DNA of 64,000 bases from JAGWRA01 sp035534615. GTDB taxonomy: Bacteria; Acidobacteriota; Vicinamibacteria; Vicinamibacterales; CAVVIG01. Shown here in pieces: positions 48,370 through 57,265 of this stretch (its first letter is position 1; every line of letters starts with the position of its first letter). The translations under genes and the position numbers were made by a program. Under the pieces are notes generated by a model. The model had not been told where the DNA came from. It was given only the letters and a program-made list of their open reading frames with translations, and ran no database searches. Location: NCBI GenBank assembly GCA_035534615.1, contig DATLRO010000080.1, positions 1 through 64,000 on the forward strand, read 5' to 3'.

Positions 48370-50067
48370 TCAGCGCCCGTGGGGCACGGCCGCCTCGGCA
48401 CGAGCGCCGCCGACGCGGGCCGCAGCGGAGCCGGCGGGCGCCGTCTGCTGCAGAATGTGACGTGCCTCGTCCGCGCCCGGATTGAGCGCCAGCGCCCGGG
48501 CCGCCTCGGCACGCGCCGCCTTCGGATCGGCCGCCTGCAGGTACGCCTCGGCCAGCGCGAGATGGGCCGCGGCGGTCTCCCGGCTCCAGAGCGAGATCTT
48601 CAGGACGTCGATCGCCTGCTGCGTGCGCTTCTCACGCAGGTCGATCCGCCCCAGCAGCAGCTGCGCGGCGGCATCATAGGGCGACAGGAACAGGCAGCGC
48701 TTCAGCGCGGCCGTGGCCGCCCGGTCGTCCTGCTGCCGGGTCAGCCGGCGCGCCCGCGCCAGATAGAACGCCGCCAGCGATTTCTGGTTCCGCTGCTCGC
48801 TCTCGACGATGACGTCCTCCACGCCGAGAGGACCGTCGAGCGCGGTGGCCAGCCGTTCCAGGCCGGCGGGCACCCGATCCATGCCGGCCGCCGCGTACCG
48901 CGACGACAGCTGTCGGGCCAGCGCCCGCTCCCGATCGGCCTCGAGCGAATCGCCCGACGCGGCGAGCGCGACGCCGAGCACGAAATGCGCGGCGCCGTCG
49001 GTCGGATTGCGCCGGACGGCCTCGCGAAGCCAGTAGATGGCCGCCCGCGCATTGTGCTGCAGCCAGTAGCTGTACCCGAGGTTGAAGAAGTAGTCTGCGG
49101 CGTCGGGATCGGCCTGCGTCGCCTTCGCGAAATCATCGGCGGCCCGGCGGCTCGCGTCGGCGCCGCCGCGCCGCAGCTCGACGACGCCGAGATCGTTGAA
49201 CACGGCCGCGGTCGGATGCGCCGCCGCGAGCTGCGACAGCGCCGTCGACGCCTCATCCCAGCGCTTGAGATGAATGAGCGACAGGGCGGCGCGGAAGCGG
49301 GCCCGTGCCGCCTCGGGCGACGCGGCCGGCACGGCGTTGACCGCGGCCAGCGCCGCCTCGTCGTTGCCCTGCTCGCTGAACACCCTCCACAGCGCGAGAT
49401 GGGCGCGATCGAGCGAGGGATCGAGGGCCATGGACGACCGCAGGTAGCGGATCTGCGTCTCCGGGTTCTCCGCCAGCAGCCCCTTGACGTAGTCCTCGAA
49501 CGCCACGAGCGGCGGATGCCGGTCGGCCAGCTGCTGCACGGTCAGCGAGGCCTGCGGCACCAGCCGGCGCGCCAGACGGCCGAACAGCGGGAAGATCTCC
49601 CGCAGCGGCGCCCGCTCGACGACCGTCGGGTCCATCCGTCCCGCCGCCAGGCGGATCCGCCGGATGCGCGCCACGAGCTGGTCGCCGCCCGGCCCGGTCT
49701 CCAGCGACAGGCCGCCGAGGACGACCTGCGTCGCGTCGACCAGCCGTGCGATCCGGATGGCCGTCGCGTCGGTGATCTGGACGTCCGTGGGAATCTGCAG
49801 CCGGTCGAACGCGCGGCGCCGGTCTTCGCGGGTGACCGCCTGCAGCCCCAGGCGGTTCAGGTCGTCGGTCAGCAGCACCGCCGCCGCTTCGGTCAGCCAG
49901 TAGATCCGTCCGATGTGATGCGCGTCGGCGAACGGCAGCACCAGGACGCGCGGCCGGGCGGGCGCGGCCACGGCCCGGGACGGCCACGCGCCGCCGGCGG
50001 CCAGCGCCAGCGCCGCGAGGAGGCCGAGCGCGCGCCATCGGCGGCGGGCCGACCGCGTCTCCGTCAT
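48370..50067 (-). CDS. Secreted TPR-repeat protein
   Basis: A 565 aa protein with an N-terminal signal peptide (ALGLLAALALAAGGAWPSRA, cut near AVAA). Residues about 38-170 form a domain like the N-terminal part of TolB/CsgG-type proteins (RPRVLVLPFADAHHIGRIYW, TEAAAVLLTDDLNRLGLQAV, LVDATQVVLGGLSLETG). TPR-like helical repeats follow to the end (for example DAADYFFNLGYSYWLQHNAR, AHLALAEAYLQAADPKAARA). It probably acts as a periplasmic scaffold. Its ATG overlaps the stop of the V4R gene by 4 bases, so the two are coupled. Specific function unknown. Confidence 0.85.
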   Translation of the reverse strand: MTETRSARRRWRALGLLAALALAAGGAWPSRAVAAPARPRVLVLPFADAHHIGRIYWLTEAAAVLLTDDLNRLGLQAVTREDRRRAFDRLQIPTDVQITDATAIRIARLVDATQVVLGGLSLETGPGGDQLVARIRRIRLAAGRMDPTVVERAPLREIFPLFGRLARRLVPQASLTVQQLADRHPPLVAFEDYVKGLLAENPETQIRYLRSSMALDPSLDRAHLALWRVFSEQGNDEAALAAVNAVPAASPEAARARFRAALSLIHLKRWDEASTALSQLAAAHPTAAVFNDLGVVELRRGGADASRRAADDFAKATQADPDAADYFFNLGYSYWLQHNARAAIYWLREAVRRNPTDGAAHFVLGVALAASGDSLEADRERALARQLSSRYAAAGMDRVPAGLERLATALDGPLGVEDVIVESEQRNQKSLAAFYLARARRLTRQQDDRAATAALKRCLFLSPYDAAAQLLLGRIDLREKRTQQAIDVLKISLWSRETAAAHLALAEAYLQAADPKAARAEAARALALNPGADEARHILQQTAPAGSAAARVGGARAEAAVPHGR

Positions 50068-50669
50068 GCCGCCACCACGGACGGAGGCGTCCGGGTGCGT
50101 GATCCCTTGACGTTCACGGCGAGCACGCAGTCGGCCTGGCCGGCGCCCCGGCAGGTGGCCACGGCCACCTCGGCGTCGACGTCGTACAGCTCGAGCAGCC
50201 GCTGCGCGGCCGCCGCATAGAACCCGCACAGCGGGTACGACACGCTCGTCCGGACGTCGCAGAAGAGCGAATGACTGAGCTCGATACTGGTGGTGCCGCG
50301 GCTGCGCCGGATGACGGCCCGGCTCCTGGCCGATCCGCTCCGGACGAGATGCCGCGCCAGCCGCAGCGCCCGCCGCGTCCGGACGCGCGCGGGCATCATG
50401 GCGGTGAGGCGGCGGTGGGTCGCCGAATGCGGATCGACCGTCCACCCGGCCGCCACGGCGCCCGCCCGATTCATGACCGGCCCGTAGGCGTCGCCTTCGA
50501 GGCGCAGGAAGCTCAGCACCGCCTGCAGCTGCGCGACACCGACGGTGCCGCCCCGCAGTCCCTGGGCGCTGAGCCAGTTCTCGTAGAACTCCAGCCGCGA
50601 CGGCAGGGTGTCGGCAATCGCCTGATGCAGGCTCGCCACGACGATGCGCCCAATACCCGCTTCACTCAT
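50064..50669 (-). CDS. V4R-like domain protein (201 aa)
   Basis: Residues about 130-195 resemble V4R domains (SLFCDVRTSVSYPLCGFYAA, then CRGAGQADCVLAVNVKGSR), with the conserved Cys pairs. V4R domains bind small aromatic or hydrophobic ligands in some transcription regulators, or occur in photosynthesis-related and heme/NO-like proteins. Residues 1-100 are helical (IGRIVVASLHQAIADTLPSR) and match no recognised domain. It is translationally coupled to the TPR gene (4-base overlap). No ribosome site is obvious. A sensor that feeds the TPR protein is inference only. Confidence 0.6.
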   Translation of the reverse strand: MSEAGIGRIVVASLHQAIADTLPSRLEFYENWLSAQGLRGGTVGVAQLQAVLSFLRLEGDAYGPVMNRAGAVAAGWTVDPHSATHRRLTAMMPARVRTRRALRLARHLVRSGSARSRAVIRRSRGTTSIELSHSLFCDVRTSVSYPLCGFYAAAAQRLLELYDVDAEVAVATCRGAGQADCVLAVNVKGSRTRTPPSVVAA

Positions 50670-50880
50670 TTTCTGATAACGTAACCTGCGGCAGGCTCCG
50701 GCGGCCAGCCCTGAGGCGCTTCGGGGTGTCCCCCTGCCCCGCCGTCCGCCGGAAGCGGACGCCCCGGTCCGCCCCCCGAGTGTCTCGCGCCAGGCGGAGT
50801 CGAGGAGGCCGGCAGACGGCGGCCGCATGACGGCCGTCGCGCGGCCGGCGCCCGTCGCCCGCCGCTCCGGATGACGCATG

Positions 50881-51540
50881 ATGTGCACTGCCGCCATTCT
50901 GGCCGGAGGCCGGGCGCGCCGGCTCGGCGGCCGCGACAAGAGCGCGCTGGCGGTCGGCGCCCGGTCGATTCTCGATCGCCAGATCGCCGTGCTGCGCGAG
51001 GTCGCCGACCCCGTGCTGCTGGTGGGCGGCCCGGCGCGGGAGAACGGCGGCGGCGTGCGGGCGGTGCCCGACCGTTACCCCGGCTGCGGGCCGCTCGGCG
51101 GCCTGTTCACGGCGCTGGAGGCGGCGGACACGCCGCAGGTGCTGGTGGTGGCGTGCGACCTGCCGTTCCTGACCGCGCCGTTCCTGCGGATGCTCATCGA
51201 GGCGGGCCGGGACGTGGACGTGGCGCTGGTCAGGACGCATGACGGCTACCACCCGCTGTGCGCGTCGTACGCGCGGAGCTGCGCCGCCCCGATCCGGCGC
51301 CACCTGGACGCCGGCCGGCTGAAGGTGATCGACTTGCTGGAAGAGGTGCGCGTTCGTGCGATCACGCCGCAGGAAGTCGCCCGATATGGCCGGGAGGAGA
51401 TGCTGCTGTTCAACATCAACACGCCGGACGACTACGTGCGCGCCGGCGAACTGGCCGGACGCGCCGTGGATGCCATCACCAGTGAGCCGCCCGCACCGCG
51501 CGCACGCGCGGGCCGGCCGGCCCCGCAGACGAATGCGTAA
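50881..51540 (+). CDS. mobA: MobA-like molybdenum cofactor guanylyltransferase
   Basis: A 219 aa nucleotidyltransferase of the MobA family. The N-terminal signature AAILAGGRARRLGGRDKSAL and the core (VVACDLPFLTAPFLRMLI, HPLCASYARSCAAPIRRHLD, LLFNINTPDDYVRAG) are typical. MobA joins GMP to molybdopterin to make MGD for molybdoenzymes. No other moa or mob genes or molybdoenzymes are in the window. Two ATGs (50878 and 50881) are adjacent; the second is listed. Confidence 0.88.
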   Translation: MCTAAILAGGRARRLGGRDKSALAVGARSILDRQIAVLREVADPVLLVGGPARENGGGVRAVPDRYPGCGPLGGLFTALEAADTPQVLVVACDLPFLTAPFLRMLIEAGRDVDVALVRTHDGYHPLCASYARSCAAPIRRHLDAGRLKVIDLLEEVRVRAITPQEVARYGREEMLLFNINTPDDYVRAGELAGRAVDAITSEPPAPRARAGRPAPQTNA

Positions 51541-51581
51541 TCGTACTGCACGCTCTCAGACGAGTCAAACGACCACGCCCC

Positions 51582-53588
51582 ATGCTGCTGCCCGTTGCAC
51601 GCGAGATTCGTGACCACGTCGGCGCCACCATCCGCCGGCTCTATCCGGCGGCCGAGCCGCCCGACATCGCCGTCGAGATGCCGCCCAACCGGGCGCTCGG
51701 CGATCTGGCGGTCGCCGTCGCCTTTCAGCTCGCCCGGCCGCTGCGGAAGGCTCCGCGCGCGATCGCGCAGGAGATCGCCGCGGCGCTCGGTCCCGTGCCG
51801 GGCGTCGCCCGCGTCGAGGCGGCACCGAACGGCTATCTGAACTGCTTCCTCGACCGGCCGGCCTTCCTGCTGGCGCAGCTGGCCGCGCCGCCGGCGCCGC
51901 AGGCCGGCCTGAAGACGATCGTCGAGCACACGGCCATCAACCCGAACAAGGCGGCCCACATCGGACACCTGCGCAATGCCGCGCTCGGCGACACGCTGGT
52001 CCGGGCGTTGCGCTTCTCGGGCGTGCCGGTCGAGGTGCAGAACTACATCGACGACACCGGCGTTCAGGTCGCCGACGTCGTCGTCGGGTTCCGGGAACTG
52101 GAGCGGCTGACGCTGGCCGACGTGCGGCAGATCGCGGACACGACCCGGTTCGACTACTACTGCTGGGATCTCTACGCGCGGGTCACGGCGTGGTACGCGG
52201 AGGACCCTGCGCGCCTGGCCGTCCGGGCGGCGGCGCTCCACGACATCGAGCAGGGCGGCACCGACACGGCCGCCATGGCCGCGTTCGTCGCCGACCGCAT
52301 CGTCCGGCGCCATCTCGAGACGATGGCGCGCCTGAACGTCGACTACGATCTGCTCACGTGGGAAGGGGACATCCTGCGGCTGCACTTCTGGAGCCGCGCC
52401 TTCGAGATCCTGAAGGCGCAGGGGACCGTGTTCCTGCAGACGGCGGGACGGCTGGCCGGCTGCTGGGTGATGCGGATCGAGGACGACGCACCCGCGGCCG
52501 GCGACGCCGACGCGGCAGCCGGTGACGGCGGCGACGAGGAGGCGGACCAGCGCGAGAAGGTCATCGTCCGGTCGAACGGGACGGTGACCTACGTCGGCAA
52601 GGACATCGCGTACCAGTTCTGGAAGTTCGGCCGGCTCGGGGTGGACTTCCGGTACCGCATCTTCACCCGGCGCGCCGACGGCCGCCCGCTGTGGTCGACG
52701 ACCGCCGAGGCGGCGGCCGCCGAGGCCGGGGCCCCGGCCTTCGGCCGGGCCAGCCGGATCTACAACGTGATCGACGTCCGCCAGTCCTACCTGCAGGCGC
52801 TGCTGAGTCAGGCGCTCCGCGCGATGGGGCATGCGGAAGAGGCGGAGAACTCCATCCACTTCTCGTACGAGATGGTGGCGCTGTCGCACGCCACCGCGCG
52901 GGAGCTCGGTCACACGGTCTCCGCCGAGGAAGGCCGCAAGCCGTTCGTGGAGGTCTCCGGCCGCCGCGGTCTCGGCGTCAAGGCGGACGACCTGCTGGAC
53001 ACGCTGATCGGCAAGGCGGCCGAGGAGGTCGCCCGGCGCAATCCGGACTGCGCCCCGTCCGACCGCGATGCCATCGCCACGGCCATCGGGGTGGCGGCGG
53101 TCCGGTACTTCATGGTGAAGTTCTCGCGCGGCAAGGTCATCGCGTTCGACATCGACGAAGCCCTGAACTTCGAGGGTGAAAGCGGGCCGTATCTGCAGTA
53201 TGCTGTCGTCCGAGCCAACAATATCTTTCACAAGCTCCGGGATCGCGACGGTCTCGAAGAGGCGGATCTGCTCGCCGGACTCGACCGCGTCCCCGCCCCG
53301 GAACTGCTCGGCGAGGACGGCAGCCACGATCTCTGGGCCCTGGTGCTGGAAGCGGGCCGGCTGGATGAGGTCGTCGATCAGGTGATCCGGTCGCTCGAGT
53401 TCTCGGTCCTGGCCAAGTACGCGTTCGGGCTGGCCCAGATGTTCAACGCCTTCTATCACCGCTACCCGATCCTCAACGAGGACCGCCCCGACATCCGGCG
53501 ATGGCGCGCGGCGGGCGTGGCCTGCTTCCGCGCTCAGCTCGCGCGCGCGCTCGACCTGATGGGGATCACGGTTCCGTCGAGGATGTAG
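51582..53588 (+). CDS. argS: Arginyl-tRNA synthetase
   Basis: A 668 aa class I synthetase. The N-terminal ArgRS domain is followed by the HIGH signature (AHIGHLRNAALGD), the Arg-specific catalytic domain (NYIDDTGVQVADVVVG), and the DALR anticodon domain at the end (about 560-668, LQYAVVRANNIFHKLRDRD). Two points differ from most ArgRS. An acidic insertion with DADAAAGDGGDEEADQ (about 305-325) splits the catalytic core. The KMSKS region reads VEVSGRRGLGVKADDLLDTL, without a clean KMS. It is 42 bases after mobA and 18 before the next gene. Confidence 0.93.
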   Translation: MLLPVAREIRDHVGATIRRLYPAAEPPDIAVEMPPNRALGDLAVAVAFQLARPLRKAPRAIAQEIAAALGPVPGVARVEAAPNGYLNCFLDRPAFLLAQLAAPPAPQAGLKTIVEHTAINPNKAAHIGHLRNAALGDTLVRALRFSGVPVEVQNYIDDTGVQVADVVVGFRELERLTLADVRQIADTTRFDYYCWDLYARVTAWYAEDPARLAVRAAALHDIEQGGTDTAAMAAFVADRIVRRHLETMARLNVDYDLLTWEGDILRLHFWSRAFEILKAQGTVFLQTAGRLAGCWVMRIEDDAPAAGDADAAAGDGGDEEADQREKVIVRSNGTVTYVGKDIAYQFWKFGRLGVDFRYRIFTRRADGRPLWSTTAEAAAAEAGAPAFGRASRIYNVIDVRQSYLQALLSQALRAMGHAEEAENSIHFSYEMVALSHATARELGHTVSAEEGRKPFVEVSGRRGLGVKADDLLDTLIGKAAEEVARRNPDCAPSDRDAIATAIGVAAVRYFMVKFSRGKVIAFDIDEALNFEGESGPYLQYAVVRANNIFHKLRDRDGLEEADLLAGLDRVPAPELLGEDGSHDLWALVLEAGRLDEVVDQVIRSLEFSVLAKYAFGLAQMFNAFYHRYPILNEDRPDIRRWRAAGVACFRAQLARALDLMGITVPSRM

Positions 53589-53605
53589 GATGTAGCACGA
53601 GGACG

Positions 53606-54313
53606 ATGGCTATGGCGCCCGTCATCGGCGTCGCGGCGTGCCGCGCGCTGACCGACTACCTCGAATCGATCCGCCGCAACGGCGGCGAGCCGCGCGTCCT
53701 CATGCCGGGCGACATCCCGCCCGCCGAAGCGACGGCCGGCCTCGACGGCCTGCTGCTCACCGGCGGGGACGACGTCGACCCGGCGCGGTACGGCGCGGTC
53801 CGGCATCCGGCGGTCACGCACGTCGACCCGGCCCGCGACGCGTTCGAGATCGATCTGGCCAACCGGGCCCTGGCCGCCGACCTGCCGCTGCTGGCGATCT
53901 GCCGCGGCGTCCAGCTGCTGAACGTCGCCCGGGGCGGCACGCTGACGCAGGACATCCCGTCCGAAGTCCCCGGCGCCCTGAACCACCAGGTGTCCACCCC
54001 CCCGTACGCCATCGCCCACGAAGTCTGGCTGAACAAGGACACGCTGCTCTGGAGCCTCATGCACGAGAGGCTCGAGGAGAACGACGTCTGCGGAGTGAAC
54101 AGCCGTCACCACCAGGCGGTGGCGAGGCTGGCCGCGGGCTTCGTGGTGTCGGCGACCGCGCCGGACGGCATCATCGAGGGGATCGAGGCGCCGTCCGCCC
54201 GCTTCTGCCTCGGCGTCCAGTGGCATCCCGAGAACTTCTGGCGCACCGGGGAGTTCCGTCCGGTCTTCGAAGGCTTCGTCGACGCCTGCCGCGTGCCGAC
54301 CGGCACGCCGTAG
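53606..54313 (+). CDS. Class I glutamine amidotransferase-like hydrolase (peptidase C26)
   Basis: A 235 aa PuuD/gamma-glutamyl hydrolase-like protein. The nucleophile elbow with Cys is in LLAICRGVQLLNVARGGTL and the catalytic His-x-Glu is in GVQWHPENFWRTG; LLLTGGDDVDPARYG is the oxyanion and substrate strand. Family members hydrolyse gamma-glutamyl amides in putrescine/GABA turnover. The substrate here is unknown and no puu genes are near. It begins 18 bases after argS. The gene converges with the RlmD-type methyltransferase gene 16 bases later. Confidence 0.9.
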   Translation: MAMAPVIGVAACRALTDYLESIRRNGGEPRVLMPGDIPPAEATAGLDGLLLTGGDDVDPARYGAVRHPAVTHVDPARDAFEIDLANRALAADLPLLAICRGVQLLNVARGGTLTQDIPSEVPGALNHQVSTPPYAIAHEVWLNKDTLLWSLMHERLEENDVCGVNSRHHQAVARLAAGFVVSATAPDGIIEGIEAPSARFCLGVQWHPENFWRTGEFRPVFEGFVDACRVPTGTP

Positions 54314-54328
54314 CGCCGGCGTTCCTCG

Positions 54329-55606
54329 TCAGTCCCGCTGCAGGACGACGAGCCCCTCCACGTGCGCGGTGTTCGGGAACAGGTCGAACGCCTCGACGTG
54401 CGTGGGACCGTAGCCGCCCGCCACGAACGCCCTGACGTCGCGCGCCAGCGTCGCCACATCGCACGACACGTAGACGACGCGGCGGGCGCCGGTCGCCACA
54501 ATCTCCGCCAGCGCCTCCGGCGACAGCCCCGTCCGCGGCGGATCCACGATCAGCGTGGCGTCCGGGTCGGACCGCCCCTCGAGAAAGCGCTCCACGGGCA
54601 GGTGCACCGCCCGGACGGCGGCGCCGTACGGAATCGCGTTCATGGCGAGGTCGGTCGCGCCGCGCCGGTCGCCTTCCACGGCCACGACCTCGCGATCGCC
54701 CAGCGCGGCCAGGGCGATCGCGAACGGCCCGACCCCTGCGTAGAGATCGAGCACCCGTCCCGCCGGCACCTGCCCGGTCACGCGCGCCACGAGCGTCGCC
54801 AGCAGATACCGGTTCGCCTGGAAGAACGACTCGACATGGTGTCGCAGCCGGATGACCGGTCCGCCGGCCGCGCCGGCCACCGCCACCTCGTCCACGACGT
54901 ACGGATGGCCGAGGCTGAACGCCTCGGGGCCGCGCGGCGCCGAACAGCTGATTCCGGTCGCGCCGGCGATGGCCGCCAGCGGGCCGGGACGGGGCGGGGC
55001 CGCCCCGGGCGCCAGCACCAGATGGACGACGCGCTCGGTGGCCTGCACGTTTTCGACCAGGTCGAGATCGGTCACGCCGTCCGCCCGCGCCCGGTGGAGC
55101 GCGGGCTCCATCCGCCCGAGCGTCGCCAGCGTCTCCGGCAGGAGCTGGCGCGTCACCGCCGGGTCGCACAGTTCGTGCGTGCCTTCCCGGAAGAAGCCGA
55201 TGCGTCCGCGCCGGACGTGCAGCCGCGCCCGCATGCGATAGCCGTCCCCGGCCCCGGCCGCGACCGGCACCGGTCCGGGCACCGTGAGGCCGCCGATGCG
55301 CGCCAGCGCGTCGCGCAGGATCTCCGCTTTCAGGGCCGGCTGGCGCGCGGCGGCGATGTGCGCATACGCGCAGCCGCCGCACATCCAGTCTCCCTGCACA
55401 GCCCGCCGGTCGGGCGACGCCTCCACCACCTCGACCGGATCGGCGTACGCGACACCCGGACGCACGCGCGTAATCCGCACGCGCATCCGCTCGCCTGGGA
55501 TCGCCTGCTGCACCAGGACCACCTGCCCCTCGTGGCGCGCGATCATCCGGCCGCCGGCCGCCGGCTTCTCGATGTCCACGGTGATGATCGCGTCGTTCGT
55601 CAGCAT
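54329..55606 (-). CDS. RlmD/RumA-type rRNA uracil-C5 methyltransferase
   Basis: A 425 aa protein. The N-terminal TRAM domain (1 to about 60) is followed by the iron-sulfur Cys motif in QGDWMCGGCAYAHIA, and a SAM-binding methyltransferase with LDLYAGVGPFAIALAA, LIVDPPRTGLS and the catalytic Cys in VVYVSCDVATLARDV. It methylates a uracil, most likely U1939 of 23S rRNA (RlmD) or a tRNA position (TrmA-like). The [4Fe-4S] Cys pair favours the RumA group. The start at 55606 lacks a clear ribosome site. Confidence 0.9.
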   Translation of the reverse strand: MLTNDAIITVDIEKPAAGGRMIARHEGQVVLVQQAIPGERMRVRITRVRPGVAYADPVEVVEASPDRRAVQGDWMCGGCAYAHIAAARQPALKAEILRDALARIGGLTVPGPVPVAAGAGDGYRMRARLHVRRGRIGFFREGTHELCDPAVTRQLLPETLATLGRMEPALHRARADGVTDLDLVENVQATERVVHLVLAPGAAPPRPGPLAAIAGATGISCSAPRGPEAFSLGHPYVVDEVAVAGAAGGPVIRLRHHVESFFQANRYLLATLVARVTGQVPAGRVLDLYAGVGPFAIALAALGDREVVAVEGDRRGATDLAMNAIPYGAAVRAVHLPVERFLEGRSDPDATLIVDPPRTGLSPEALAEIVATGARRVVYVSCDVATLARDVRAFVAGGYGPTHVEAFDLFPNTAHVEGLVVLQRD

Positions 55607-55677
55607 GTGAGGGCAGGGAACAGGTCGTGAGTACCGGGTGAACGGAGGCGGCCCGCCGGCGCGGCCGCGCCGCCCGG

Positions 55678-56409
55678 CTACCGGAGGCTCAGATCCGGCA
55701 GGCCGAGGCGCTGGCGCACGAGCCGGCGCACGCCCGCGTCGAGCGCCTGGCGGAACACCGGGTCGGTCATCCGCGGGCGGAACGCCGCCAGGTCCTCGCC
55801 GGCCTCCCGCTCGAGCTGCGCGCGGAGGTCGTCCGGAAGCGTCGCCGCCGCGGCGTCCACCAGCTCGCGGTCGAGGGCGGACAGCCGGTCCAGCAGCGCC
55901 GTCCGGGCGTCGCCGCGGGCCGCCCGCGCCTCCGCCCGCCGCGTGTCGAGCTCGCGCACGAGACGATCGATCAGCGCGTGGATCGCTTCCGGCAGATCCG
56001 GACGCGCCCGCAGGCCGGTCAGCCGCACCACCACCCGGTCCAGATGCGCCGGCAGCGACGCGGCGCGGGCGCCCGCCGGCGCCGTGTCGTCGGGCCCGGC
56101 TCCGCCCGCCGCCGCGGCGGCTCCGCGCCCGGAGAGTCCGACCGCCCGCCGCCACTCGTCGAACACGTCGAGCACGTCCGCTTCGCAGAAATCGATCCGG
56201 ACGGGCCGCCGGCGCGGCCCTTTCGCATAGTACCGCTCGAAGTACCGATCGATGCCGCGGAAGGCCACCTTGACGGGAATGCCCTGCTGCGCCCAGCCGC
56301 AGACGCGCTCGAAGGCCGGCCCGACGACGCGGATCAGATGACCGTCGTTCTTCCGGCAGAGGTACGCTTCGATCTCGCGGCAGTACTGTTCGGGATCCAT
56401 GCCGGACAC
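55678..56409 (-). CDS. Conserved hypothetical protein
   Basis: A 243 aa soluble, acidic-to-basic mixed protein. The N-terminal half (about 1-90) is compact and helical (REIEAYLCRKNDGHLIRVVG, AQQGIPVKVAFRGIDRYFER, IDFCEADVLDVFDEWRRAVG); the middle is a Gly/Ala-rich linker, and the C-terminal third is helical with many Arg and Asp. No signal peptide or membrane segment and no known fold are recognised. ATG at 56409 or 56400 could both start it. It lies 29 bases after coaX and 71 before the methyltransferase. The N-terminal Cys/His are not arranged as an evident metal site. Confidence 0.7.
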   Translation of the reverse strand: MSGMDPEQYCREIEAYLCRKNDGHLIRVVGPAFERVCGWAQQGIPVKVAFRGIDRYFERYYAKGPRRRPVRIDFCEADVLDVFDEWRRAVGLSGRGAAAAAGGAGPDDTAPAGARAASLPAHLDRVVVRLTGLRARPDLPEAIHALIDRLVRELDTRRAEARAARGDARTALLDRLSALDRELVDAAAATLPDDLRAQLEREAGEDLAAFRPRMTDPVFRQALDAGVRRLVRQRLGLPDLSLR

Positions 56410-56438
56410 ACGGGACGGGCCGACGGTCGCGGGACGGC

Positions 56439-57212
56439 CTATCGATTCCGCTCCCAGACAATCTTCAGGCCGTAGAGCGTCAGCTCGGGCTCGACGGCCT
56501 CGATGAGGTCGGTCTCCGACGCGATGATCTCCGCCAGGCCGCCGGTCGCGATGCAGCGCGCGCCGCCGAGCTCCAGGGCCATCCGCCGGACGATGCCCTC
56601 CACCAGCCCGACGTATCCGAAGAACAGGCCGGCCTGCATCGACTTGACGGTCGTCGTTCCGACCAGCCGCTCGGGCTTCCGGACGTCGACGCGCGGGAGG
56701 CGCGCGGCCCGCTGGAACAGCGCATCGGCCGAGATCTGAATCCCGGGACAGATGGCGCCGCCGAGGTACTCGCCCCGGGCCGAAATCGCGTCGAACGTCG
56801 TCGCCGTGCCGAAGTCGACGACGATGAGCGGCCGCTGCGCCGCGCGGCCGTGCCGCTCGTACGCCGCCACGCTGTTGACGATCCGATCGGCCCCGACTTC
56901 CGCCGGGTTCTCGTAGAGCACCGGCATGCCGGTCTTCACGCCCGGTTCGACGAGCACCGCGGTGCGGCCGACGTACCGGCGCACCATCTCGGCCATCGTG
57001 CCGGTCAGCGGCGGCACGACCGACGCGATCACCACCCCGTCCACTCCGGCCGGCGCGAGGCCGGTATACGCGAACAGCTGGCTGACGAGGATGCCGAGTT
57101 CGTCGGCCGTCCGCTCCCGGAGCGTCGCCAGCCGCCAGCTCCGGATCAGGCGGTCGCCCTCGAACACCCCGAGGACGATGTTCGTGTTGCCGACGTCAAT
57201 CGCGAGCAGCAT
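56439..57212 (-). CDS. coaX: Type III pantothenate kinase
   Basis: A 257 aa CoaX, the ASKHA-type kinase for the first step of CoA synthesis in bacteria that lack or supplement CoaA. Motifs are LLAIDVGNTNIVLGVFEGD (phosphate-1 loop), GADRIVNSVAAYERHG, VVDFGTATTFDAIS and GGAICPGIQISADALF. All catalytic Asp residues expected in these blocks are present. It is 53 bases after birA; the nadC, birA, coaX order groups cofactor genes. Confidence 0.95.
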   Translation of the reverse strand: MLLAIDVGNTNIVLGVFEGDRLIRSWRLATLRERTADELGILVSQLFAYTGLAPAGVDGVVIASVVPPLTGTMAEMVRRYVGRTAVLVEPGVKTGMPVLYENPAEVGADRIVNSVAAYERHGRAAQRPLIVVDFGTATTFDAISARGEYLGGAICPGIQISADALFQRAARLPRVDVRKPERLVGTTTVKSMQAGLFFGYVGLVEGIVRRMALELGGARCIATGGLAEIIASETDLIEAVEPELTLYGLKIVWERNR

Positions 57213-57265
57213 GCGTCACCTGCATCCCGGCGGCCGGCGCCGGACGGCTGCCGTCCCGCGGGACG

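Noticed and set aside
50717..50729. A 13-mer (GCGCTTCGGGGTG) shared with 42154-42166
   Set aside because: The match does not extend on either side, so it is probably chance in GC-rich sequence.
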